The translations under genes were made by a program, and so were the position numbers. A stretch of 5,228 bases of DNA, from positions 11,627 to 16,854 of the forward strand of contig DMTU01000267.1 of the NCBI GenBank assembly GCA_003476595.1. Reading direction: 5' to 3'. Position 1 is the stretch's first letter; every line of letters begins with the position of its first letter. Source of the DNA: Acidimicrobiaceae bacterium. Its GTDB lineage: Bacteria; Actinomycetota; Acidimicrobiia; Acidimicrobiales; Salinilacustritrichaceae. Shown here piece by piece: positions 1 to 5,228 of this stretch. The notes under the pieces are model-generated. The model was given only the letters and a program-made list of their open reading frames with translations. It had not been told where the DNA came from and ran no database searches.

Positions 1-102
1 GAGCTGGGCGGCCGCTACGGCAGCACCGACGACACCCCGAAGTTCGTGAACGGCATCCTGGCCCGCGTGGCCGAGGAGGTCCGCGACGGCGACCGGCCGT
101 GG
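1..102 (+). other. nusB: C-terminal tail of transcription antitermination factor NusB (domain portion, truncated by window start)
   Basis: Translated from base 1, the reading contains the block KFVNGILARVAEEVR. This matches the last helix of NusB proteins, which typically read (R/K)FVNGVLD or similar after a short ELAKRYS-like segment; here that segment is ELGGRYGS. NusB binds the boxA RNA together with ribosomal protein S10 (NusE) and promotes antitermination of rRNA transcription. Only about 30 residues are visible, so RNA-binding residues cannot be checked. The position just upstream of a pyr operon supports the call, because nusB commonly precedes pyrR in actinobacteria. The frame continues into the HAD domain without a stop. 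Confidence 0.68.
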
Positions 103-735
103 ATGCCGATCGAGGTCGTGGTCTTCGACATGGACGGCGTGATCCGCCACTGGACGGCGCAGGCGATCGGTGCGTTCCAGGACGCGCACGACCTGCCGCC
201 CGATGCGGTCGGATCCATCGCCTTCTCCGAGCCCCTGTACGGCGACGCCATGTGCGGTCGGCTCACCGCCGAGGAGTGGGCCGCCGAGATCGGCCGGCGC
301 CTCGCCGAGGCCCACGACGGCGTCGACGCCGACGCCGGTCGTCAGATGTGGCTCGAGACCGAGTGGCGCATCGACGACGAGGTCGTCTCCATCGTGTCGG
401 CCCTGCGCGACGCCGGCCAGCGGGTCGCGGTGTTCTCCAACGCCACCACCAAGCTCGAGGTCGACATGGGCACGATGGGCATCCACGAGCTGTTCCACGA
501 CATCTGCAACTCGTCCACGATCGGGCTGATGAAGCCCGACGTCGCCTCCTTCACCCACGTGGCCGACACGGACCTCGGCGTCGCGCCCGAGCGGCTGCTG
601 TTCATCGACGACCGCCACGAGAACGTCGTCGGCGCCCTCGACGCCGGCTGGCACGCCGTGCAGATGCGCAGCGCGGCAGGCATCGCCGCCGTGCTCCGGC
701 GCCTGCAGGTGCCCGGTGCTCCCGACCCCACCTGA
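1..735 (+). CDS. NusB C-terminus fused in frame to a HAD-family phosphatase (5' partial)
   Basis: The frame is open from base 1 to the TGA at 733-735. Codons before base 103 read like the end of NusB (see the separate entry). From the ATG at 103 there is a complete HAD hydrolase domain of 210 residues. Counting from that Met, motif I is FDMDGV (nucleophile D9, acid/base D11), motif II is FSNAT (S112), motif III is K144 in GLMKPD, and motif IV is FIDD (D169, D170). The helical stretch between motifs I and II fits a C1-type cap, so subfamily IA, a soluble phosphatase of small phosphorylated metabolites; the substrate cannot be told. No stop separates the two parts. The only purine-rich Shine-Dalgarno-like run (gaggaggt, 73-80) is 22 bases from ATG 103, too far to serve it well. 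I therefore read this as one fused protein; a separate HAD protein starting at 103 is the alternative. The HAD identity is firm, the fusion less so. Confidence 0.72.
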   Translation, partial: ELGGRYGSTDDTPKFVNGILARVAEEVRDGDRPWMPIEVVVFDMDGVIRHWTAQAIGAFQDAHDLPPDAVGSIAFSEPLYGDAMCGRLTAEEWAAEIGRRLAEAHDGVDADAGRQMWLETEWRIDDEVVSIVSALRDAGQRVAVFSNATTKLEVDMGTMGIHELFHDICNSSTIGLMKPDVASFTHVADTDLGVAPERLLFIDDRHENVVGALDAGWHAVQMRSAAGIAAVLRRLQVPGAPDPT

Positions 736-1198
736 CGGCCTGCGCCACTGGCGCCCCGAGGACGCGCCGGCGCTCGAAGCGGCGTGGGTCGACCCGGACA
801 TCGCCCGCTGGAACCCGCCGCCCGACGGCCTCGACGCGGCGACGTGGATCGCCGCTGCCGAGCAGCGCTGGGAGCGCCGCCTCGCCCTCGACCTGGTGAT
901 CACGCCCGGCGTCGCCGGCGAGGTGGGCCTGTCGTCGTTCACCGCCGACCCGGCCCGGGCCGAGCTGGGCGTGTGGGTCGCCGCACCGCACCGTCGCACC
1001 GGGGTCGCCCGCCGAGCGGTCGAGGCGGTCGCGGCGTGGGCGCTCGACCCCGACGGCCTCGCCCTCGACCAGCTGTGGGCCCGCACCGATCCGGCCAACG
1101 TGGCGGCCGGGGCCCTGTTCGACCGGCTCGGCTGGGACCGCCTCGGGAGCTCGGGCGGGATGGTGATCTGGTCGGCCACGGCCGCGGTGCTACGTTGA
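716..1198 (+). CDS. GNAT-family N-acetyltransferase (RimJ/RimL-like)
   Basis: The protein has 160 residues, a normal length for a single GNAT domain. It opens with LRHWRPEDAPAL, the type of first strand and helix seen in the RimJ/RimL (Acetyltransf_3) group. The acetyl-CoA pyrophosphate loop is PHRRTGVARRAV (residues 91-102, pattern R-x-x-G-x-A), and motif B is DPANVAAGALFDRLGW (125-140), with the Asn and the F-x-x-x-G-W/F pattern usual for the family. The acceptor substrate is unknown. The GTG start at 716 is the first possible start in this frame and overlaps the upstream gene by 20 bases, so translation is probably coupled; only a weak agg (707-709) serves as ribosome binding site. The last codons also appear to hold the pyr promoter, and the stop lies against the PyrR hairpin. 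Family is confident, role unknown. Confidence 0.85.
   Translation: MLPTPPDGLRHWRPEDAPALEAAWVDPDIARWNPPPDGLDAATWIAAAEQRWERRLALDLVITPGVAGEVGLSSFTADPARAELGVWVAAPHRRTGVARRAVEAVAAWALDPDGLALDQLWARTDPANVAAGALFDRLGWDRLGSSGGMVIWSATAAVLR
1188..1196 (+). promoter_or_regulatory. Candidate extended -10 promoter for the pyr operon
   Basis: The sequence TGCTACGTT fits the extended -10 pattern TGnTAnnnT that is common in high-GC actinobacteria. It lies in the last codons of the acetyltransferase gene. Transcription would start around 1202-1204, at the foot of the PyrR-binding hairpin, which is where a leader regulated by this hairpin could begin. No good -35 hexamer is seen 16-18 bases upstream, so the call rests on the -10 and its position. 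Confidence 0.45.
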
Positions 1199-1246
1199 CC
1201 TCCTGACCGTGAAGCGGGTCCCGTGAGGCCCGGACGGACAGGAAGG
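1199..1246 (+). promoter_or_regulatory. PyrR-binding leader hairpin (pyr operon regulatory RNA element)
   Basis: The core GGTCCCGTGAGGCC (1217-1230) matches the PyrR-binding consensus ARUCCNGNGAGGYU in its loop CNGNGA and the closing stem pattern. Pairing by eye gives an upper stem of 6 bp (1215-1220 with 1227-1232, one U-G), a purine-rich internal loop GAAG (1211-1214) opposite G1233, a 4-bp stem (1207-1210 with 1234-1237), an A/A mismatch (1206/1238) and a 5-bp basal stem (1201-1205 with 1239-1243). C1199 and C1200 may add two pairs past a bulged A1244. The 3' strand of the basal stem includes AGGA of the pyrR Shine-Dalgarno. This geometry resembles the translational repression reported for Mycobacterium smegmatis PyrR: PyrR with UMP/UTP would stabilise the hairpin and hide the ribosome site. 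No convincing antiterminator pairing with the downstream terminator was found. Confidence 0.85.
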
Positions 1247-1247
1247 A
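1241..1247 (+). promoter_or_regulatory. pyrR ribosome binding site, partly sequestered by the PyrR hairpin
   Basis: GGAAGGA ends 7 bases before the ATG at 1255, an ideal Shine-Dalgarno position, and it decides that start for pyrR. Its first three bases are in the basal stem of the PyrR-binding hairpin and the next few may pair with C1199 and C1200. The start codon is itself framed by CCGC (1251-1254) and GCGG (1258-1261), which could form a small hairpin with ATG as its loop. Confidence 0.8.
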
Positions 1248-1254
1248 ACGCCGC

Positions 1255-1821
1255 ATGGCGGAACGCGAACGACGTCTCACACGCCCCTTCGGGGGCGTTT
1301 TCGTTGCCCGGACCCAGGTGATGGACGCAGACGACCTGCGTCGGGCCACCTGGCGCATGGCGCACGAGATCATCGAGGCCAACGGCGGCGTCGACGAGGT
1401 CGTGCTCATCGGGCTCCAGACCGGCGGCGTGCCCCTGGCCGAGCGCCTCCAGGAGGCGCTGCTGGAGATCGAGGGGGTCGACGTCCCCGTCGGCAAGCTC
1501 GACGTGGCCTTCCACCGCGACGACATCGGCCTGCGCCCGGTGCTGCCCGAGGCGGTCACCGACGTGCCGTTCCACCTCGACGGCGCGGTCGTGGTGCTCG
1601 TCGACGACGTCCTCTTCACCGGACGCACCATCCGGGCCGCCCTCGACGCCATCACCTCCTTCGGCCGGCCCCGCGCCATCCAGCTGGCGGTCATGGTCGA
1701 CCGGGGCCACCGGGAGCTGCCGATCCGACCCGACTACGTGGGCAAGAACCTGCCCACCCGCAAGGACGAGGCGGTCGACGTCCACGACGACGGCGTCGAC
1801 CTCGGGGAGGTCGTGAAGTGA
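1255..1821 (+). CDS. pyrR: PyrR: pyrimidine operon RNA-binding regulator / uracil phosphoribosyltransferase
   Basis: The protein has 188 residues and a type I phosphoribosyltransferase fold. The PRPP-binding motif is [19 protein letters not shown] (residues 112-130). The PyrR hallmark [17 protein letters not shown] spans 149-165. [13 protein letters not shown] (29-41) aligns with the Bacillus subtilis RNA-binding helix, keeping the equivalents of R15, R19 and H22 but with Trp where Bacillus has T18; equivalents of H140, R141 and R146 are kept (H152, R153, R158). The usual TRG of the pyrophosphate loop reads TGG here (56-58), so uracil phosphoribosyltransferase activity may be weak. The ATG at 1255 is chosen for its strong ribosome site. 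An in-frame GTG-ATG pair at 1318-1323 would give a shorter protein but lacks a spaced Shine-Dalgarno. The first ~22 residues precede the conserved core and encode a terminator-like hairpin. The stop overlaps the pyrB start. PyrR senses UMP/UTP and represses the operon. Confidence 0.93.
   Translation: MAERERRLTRPFGGVFVARTQVMDADDLRRATWRMAHEIIEANGGVDEVVLIGLQTGGVPLAERLQEALLEIEGVDVPVGKLDVAFHRDDIGLRPVLPEAVTDVPFHLDGAVVVLVDDVLFTGRTIRAALDAITSFGRPRAIQLAVMVDRGHRELPIRPDYVGKNLPTRKDEAVDVHDDGVDLGEVVK
1281..1304 (+). terminator. Intrinsic terminator-like attenuator inside the first codons of pyrR
   Basis: ACGCCCC (1281-1287) pairs perfectly with GGGGCGT (1292-1298) around a UUCG tetraloop closed by C-G, the most stable RNA tetraloop type. 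The T run TTTTCGTT (1298-1305) follows directly. It lies 26 bases after the pyrR ATG, in codons 9-17. If pyrR is translated, ribosomes would keep it from folding; if PyrR blocks initiation, it could stop transcription. If the real pyrR start were 1318 or 1321, this would simply be a leader terminator. Confidence 0.65.
1773..1801 (+). other. Inverted repeat / possible mRNA hairpin before the pyrB ribosome site
   Basis: GGTCGACGTC (1773-1782) pairs with GGCGTCGACC (1792-1801), 10 pairs including one U-G, with a 9-base loop. It ends two bases before the pyrB Shine-Dalgarno GGGGAGG (1804-1810). It lies in the pyrR coding end, where GAC/GTC-rich codons easily make such repeats, so a role is uncertain. 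Confidence 0.35.
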
Positions 1822-2768
1822 CCGATCTCCTCTCGATCAGCGACCTGGAGCGGGGCGACATCGAGCGCCTGCTCGACCTCACCGACCACTTCGCCGAGGT
1901 CTCGGCCCGCCCCATCCCCAAGGTGCCGGCCCTGCGCGGCAAGACCGTGGTCAGCCTCTTCTACGAGGACTCGACCCGCACCCGGCTGAGCTTCGAGACC
2001 GCGGCCAAGCGCCTCTCGGCCGACACCATGAACTTCTCGGTGTCGACGTCGTCGGTGAAGAAGGGCGAGTCCCTGCGCGACACGGCCCAGACCATCGAGG
2101 CCATGGGCATCGACTGCGTCGTCGTGCGCCACAAGTCCTCCGGCGTGCCCTGGCAGCTCACCCGGTGGGTCGACGCCGCCGTGGTCAACGCCGGCGACGG
2201 CTGGCACGAGCACCCGACCCAGGCCCTGCTCGACTGCTACACGATCCGCCAGCAGCGGGGCTCCCTCGACGGCATGCACATCGCCATCGTCGGCGACGTC
2301 AAGCACAGCCGGGTGGCCCGGTCCGACATCTGGGCCTTCACCAAGCTCGGCGCCACGGTCACGGTCGTCGCCCCGCCGACCCTGCTGCCGCCGGCCATCG
2401 GCACCTACCCGGTGCGGGTCAGCCACGACATCGACTCGGTGCTCCCCACCGTCGACGCCGTCTACCTGCTGCGCATGCAGCGCGAGCGGATGACCGAGGC
2501 GCTGCTGCCCTCGCTGCGCGAGTACACCGCCACCTACGGGCTGACCCGGGAGCGGGCCCGCCTGCTCCCCGACGACGCCCTCGTCATGCACCCCGGCCCC
2601 ATCAACCGCGGCGTCGAGGTCGACCCCGACGTCGCCGACGAGGTCCGCTCGGTCATCATCGACCAGGTGCGCAACGGCGTGTCGGTGCGCATGGCGGTCC
2701 TGTTCCTCCTGCTCGGATCCGGATCCGAGCTCCTGCCCCCCGAAGTCGCCGTCCCGGAGGCCGTCTAG
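1818..2768 (+). CDS. pyrB: Aspartate carbamoyltransferase, catalytic chain
   Basis: PyrB joins carbamoyl phosphate and L-aspartate to N-carbamoyl-L-aspartate, the committed step of pyrimidine synthesis; it is a cytosolic trimer-forming enzyme. The protein has 316 residues, normal for the family. The carbamoyl phosphate site [13 protein letters not shown] lies at 48-60, the lysine loop KKGESLRDT at 81-89, RH at 104-105, the HPTQALLD signature at 132-139, [11 protein letters not shown] in the aspartate domain at 159-169, and MHPGPINRG at 257-265. All expected substrate residues are present. The GTG at 1818 overlaps the pyrR stop in GTGA, with GGGGAGG 7 bases upstream, so translation is coupled to pyrR. 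No regulatory-chain gene (pyrI) is seen in the window. The last ~16 residues after LFLLLG are a variable tail that carries a perfect 20-base palindrome. Confidence 0.97.
   Translation: MTDLLSISDLERGDIERLLDLTDHFAEVSARPIPKVPALRGKTVVSLFYEDSTRTRLSFETAAKRLSADTMNFSVSTSSVKKGESLRDTAQTIEAMGIDCVVVRHKSSGVPWQLTRWVDAAVVNAGDGWHEHPTQALLDCYTIRQQRGSLDGMHIAIVGDVKHSRVARSDIWAFTKLGATVTVVAPPTLLPPAIGTYPVRVSHDIDSVLPTVDAVYLLRMQRERMTEALLPSLREYTATYGLTRERARLLPDDALVMHPGPINRGVEVDPDVADEVRSVIIDQVRNGVSVRMAVLFLLLGSGSELLPPEVAVPEAV
2711..2730 (+). repeat. Perfect 20-base palindrome in the 3' end of pyrB
   Basis: The half-site GCTCGGATCC (2711-2720) is followed directly by its exact reverse complement GGATCCGAGC (2721-2730), so the whole 20 bases are self-complementary and hold two adjacent GGATCC sites. 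As RNA it can make an 8-bp stem with a CCGG loop. It encodes a Gly-Ser-Gly-Ser stretch in the non-conserved PyrB tail, about 40 bases before pyrC. Confidence 0.8.
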
Positions 2769-4052
2769 ATGCCCCAGCCCACGCTCGTGATCAAGGGCGG
2801 ACGCCTCGTCGACGCCACCGGCACCCGCTCCGGCGACGTCGTCGTCGGCGACGACGGGTCGATCCTCGCCGTCGGCCCCGACCTCGACGCCCCGGAGGTG
2901 CTCGACGCCGGCGGGTGCGTCGTGAGCCCCGGCTTCGTCGACGTCCACACCCACCTCCGCGAGCCCGGCAAGGAGGAGGCCGAGACGATCGAGACCGGCG
3001 CTCGTGGCGCCGCGGCGGGCGGGTACACGTGCATCCTGGCCATGCCGAACACCACGCCGGCGATCGACTCGGCCGCCGTGGTGCGCGAGGTGCTCGAGCT
3101 CGGGCGCTCCGCCCCGTGCGACGTGCGCACCTCCGGTGCCATCACGGTCGGCCGGGCCGGCGAGCAGCTCGCCCCCATCGCCGAGATGGCCAAGCTGGGC
3201 GTGCGGTTCTTCACCGACGACGGCACCGGCGTGCAGGACACCCGGCTGATGCGACGGGCCATGGAGTACGCCTCGGCGCTCGACGTGGTGCTCGCCCAGC
3301 ACTGCGAGGACGACGCCATGGCCGGCGGCGGCCACATGCACGAGGGGGAGTGGTCCAGCCGCCTCGGCATCGCCGGCCAGCCCGCGGAGGCCGAGGAGCT
3401 GATGGTGATGCGCGACATCGCGCTGGCCCGCCTCACCGGCGCTCGCATCCACTTCCAGCACCTCTCCACCGAGGGCTCCGTCGCGATGGTGCGCGCCGCC
3501 AAGGCGGGTGGCATGGACCTGACGTGCGAGGCCACCACGCACCACTTCACCCTCACCGACGAGTGCTGCGCCACCTACGACGCCGTGTTCAAGGTGAACC
3601 CGCCGCTGCGCACCGCCAACGACGTGGCCGCGGTCCGGGCCGGTCTGGCCGACGGCACGATCGACTGCATCGCCACCGACCACGCACCCCACACGCCCGA
3701 TGCCAAGGAGCAGCCCTTCGACGAGGCCCCGCCCGGCATGCTCGGCCTCGAGACGGCGCTCGGCCTCGCGCTCACCGAGCTCGACTTCGACATCGAGGAG
3801 GTCGTGGCCCTGCTCTCGTGGCGACCGGCACAGCTGCTCGGGGTGGAGGACCGCCACGGAGGCCCCATCATCGAAGGACGCAGGGCGAACCTCTGCGTGT
3901 TCGACCCAGAAGAGGAGTGGACGGTGGACGCCGACACCATGCACAGCCGCAGCCGCAACACCCCCTACGCCGGACGTCGCCTGCGCGGGCGGGTGCGCCA
4001 CACCCTGCTCGAGGGTGAACCGGTGCTCCGCAGCGGGGAGGCGACGCGATGA
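2769..4052 (+). CDS. pyrC: Dihydroorotase (class I, zinc amidohydrolase)
   Basis: PyrC reversibly cyclises N-carbamoyl-L-aspartate to dihydroorotate, the third step of UMP synthesis, in the cytosol. The 427 residues match class I dihydroorotases. Metal and substrate residues are all visible: H60, H62 and R64 in [11 protein letters not shown]94 in MPNTTP; the Asp pair D150-D151 in [11 protein letters not shown], the metal-bridging position in class I enzymes lacking a carboxylated lysine; H178 in AQHCEDD; H231 in [17 protein letters not shown] (253-263); KVNPPLR (275-281); and D304, H305 and H308 in IATDHAPHT. This argues for an active enzyme, not a silent PyrC paralogue of the kind that only props up ATCase. 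The ATG follows the pyrB TAG with no gap; GGAGG (2756-2760) lies 8 bases upstream. The C-terminal strand region ends in the ATGA overlap with carA. Confidence 0.96.
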   Translation: MPQPTLVIKGGRLVDATGTRSGDVVVGDDGSILAVGPDLDAPEVLDAGGCVVSPGFVDVHTHLREPGKEEAETIETGARGAAAGGYTCILAMPNTTPAIDSAAVVREVLELGRSAPCDVRTSGAITVGRAGEQLAPIAEMAKLGVRFFTDDGTGVQDTRLMRRAMEYASALDVVLAQHCEDDAMAGGGHMHEGEWSSRLGIAGQPAEAEELMVMRDIALARLTGARIHFQHLSTEGSVAMVRAAKAGGMDLTCEATTHHFTLTDECCATYDAVFKVNPPLRTANDVAAVRAGLADGTIDCIATDHAPHTPDAKEQPFDEAPPGMLGLETALGLALTELDFDIEEVVALLSWRPAQLLGVEDRHGGPIIEGRRANLCVFDPEEEWTVDADTMHSRSRNTPYAGRRLRGRVRHTLLEGEPVLRSGEATR

Positions 4053-5139
4053 GTGTGCGCGACGCCGCCCTGGTGCTGGCCGACGGCTCCACCTTCGAGG
4101 GCGAGTGGTTCGGGGCCGAGCCCGCCGGGGGCGTGGCCACCGGCGAGGTCGTGTTCAACACCGCCCTCACCGGCTACCAGGAGATCATCACCGACCCCTC
4201 CTACGCCGGCCAGATCGTCACCTTCACCTACCCCCACATCGGCAACTACGGGGTGGCCGCCGAGGACGACGAGAGCCGCCGGCCGTTCTGCCGCGGCGTC
4301 ATCGTGCGAGACCTCGCCCGTCGGCGCAGCAGCTGGCGCAGCGACGGCGACCTGCCCGCCTTCCTCGAGCGCCACGGCGTGCCCGGCATCGGCGGCATCG
4401 ACACCCGCCGCCTCACCCGCATCATCCGCGACACCGGTGCCATCCCCGGCGCGTTCGGTCCCCTCGACCTCGTCGACGAGGCCACGCTGAAGGCGACCGC
4501 CGCGGCCGAGCCCGGCACCCACGGGGTCGACCTCGTCGCCCAGGTCACCACGCCCGAGCGGTACACCTACGGCGACGGTCCGCTCCGGGTCGCGGCCTAC
4601 GACTTCGGCATCAAGGTGTCGATCCTCGAGCAGCTCGGCGAGTTCGCCACCGTCGAGGTCTTCCCGGCCTCGGCCAGCGCGGACGACCTCCGCTCGGTCG
4701 AACCCGACGGCATCTTCCTCTCCAACGGGCCCGGCGACCCCGAGGTCGTCGACTACGCCGCCGCGGAGATCCGCCACCTGCTGGGGGACGACCGCCCCCT
4801 GTTCGGCATCTGCCTCGGCCACCAGGTGCTCGGCCTCGCCGCCGGTGCCCGGACGGTGAAGCTGCCCTTCGGCCACCACGGCGGCAACCACCCGGTGCGC
4901 GACGTCACCTCCGGGCGCATCGACATCACCAGCCAGAACCACAACTTCGCCGTCGACCCCGACAGCCTCGGGGGCATCGCCGAGATGACGCACGTGAACC
5001 TCAACGACGGGGTCTGCGAGGGCATGCGCCTGCTCGACGCCAACGCCTGGTCCGTCCAGCACCACCCCGAGGCCGGCCCCGGCCCCCACGACGCCCGCCA
5101 CCTCTTCGAGGACTTCAAGCACAAGATGGAGCAGCAGTA

Positions 5140-5140
<1 letters not shown>
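4049..5140 (+). CDS. carA: Carbamoyl-phosphate synthase small (glutaminase) subunit
   Basis: CarA hydrolyses glutamine and channels ammonia to CarB, which makes carbamoyl phosphate for both pyrimidine and arginine synthesis. The 363 residues are a normal length. The N-terminal CarA-specific domain includes [19 protein letters not shown] (34-52) and YPHIGNYGV (61-69). The class I glutaminase domain starts near 180 ([10 protein letters not shown]) and holds SNGPGDP (225-231), the nucleophile C255 in [16 protein letters not shown] (295-303) and the catalytic H339 and E341 in [11 protein letters not shown]. All members of the Cys-His-Glu triad are present. The ATG at 4049 overlaps the pyrC stop (ATGA) and has GGGGAGG (4035-4041) 7 bases upstream. 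Its stop overlaps the carB start by one base, which suits equal production of the two subunits. Confidence 0.97.

Positions 5141-5228
<88 letters not shown>

Noticed and set aside
73..105. Separate HAD gene start at ATG 103 using gaggaggt at 73-80
   Set aside because: The gap of 22 bases is too long for a normal ribosome site, and the upstream frame runs in without a stop; kept only as an alternative.
1195..1200. TTGACC as a -35 box
   Set aside because: It resembles TTGACA, but no TAnnnT lies 16-19 bases downstream; the only likely -10 overlaps it instead.
1215..1298. Classical Bacillus-type antiterminator pairing between the PyrR hairpin and the terminator arm
   Set aside because: The terminator 5' arm ACGCCCC needs GGGGCGT, and no such partner occurs in the leader upstream.
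1734..4001. 755-codon open frame on the minus strand across pyrB and pyrC
   Set aside because: It lies opposite two clear enzymes, has a low-complexity Gly/Ala/Val/Asp/His-rich product and arises from the strong GC bias at third codon positions.
2165..4018. 617-codon + strand frame overlapping pyrB and pyrC
   Set aside because: Arginine- and proline-rich product with no motif; a shifted-frame shadow of the real genes.
3965..5122. 385-codon minus-strand frame opposite carA
   Set aside because: Val/Gly/Asp/Glu-rich shadow of carA with no recognisable domain.

Overview
This window is very GC-rich, uses GTG as well as ATG starts, and has tightly overlapping genes. It carries the pyrimidine operon order pyrR-pyrB-pyrC-carA-carB next to nusB, a layout typical of Actinomycetota. 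The motifs and the extreme GC3 bias fit an Acidimicrobiia-like actinobacterium, but the lineage is inferred from gene content and style only. All genes lie on the + strand.

Bases 1-735 form one open frame that enters from outside the window. Its first ~30 codons look like the C-terminal end of the antitermination factor NusB. It then runs, without a stop, into a complete HAD-family phosphatase domain with all four HAD motifs. Overlapping its end is a GNAT acetyltransferase (716-1198). These two functions sit between nusB and pyrR, which are usually close neighbours in actinobacteria.

From ~1188 the pyrimidine operon begins. A likely extended -10 promoter lies in the last codons of the acetyltransferase gene. 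It is followed at once by a well-formed PyrR-binding hairpin (loop CCGTGA, fitting the known CNGNGA loop) whose basal stem covers part of the pyrR Shine-Dalgarno sequence. Inside the first codons of pyrR lies a textbook intrinsic-terminator hairpin (7 bp, cUUCGg tetraloop, then TTTTCGTT). Together these suggest a two-step switch: PyrR with bound uridine nucleotide blocks translation of pyrR, and the untranslated RNA can then terminate early.

The structural genes follow with no intergenic space: pyrR/pyrB overlap 4 bases (GTGA), pyrB/pyrC abut, pyrC/carA overlap 4 bases (ATGA) and carA/carB overlap 1 base (TAGTG). CarAB makes carbamoyl phosphate, PyrB (aspartate carbamoyltransferase) makes carbamoyl aspartate, and PyrC (dihydroorotase) closes the ring, so the first three steps of UMP synthesis are encoded together with their regulator. 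carB is cut off by the window end after 29 codons. No mobile element, CRISPR array, tRNA or rRNA was seen, and no gene-free stretch exceeds about 60 bases.
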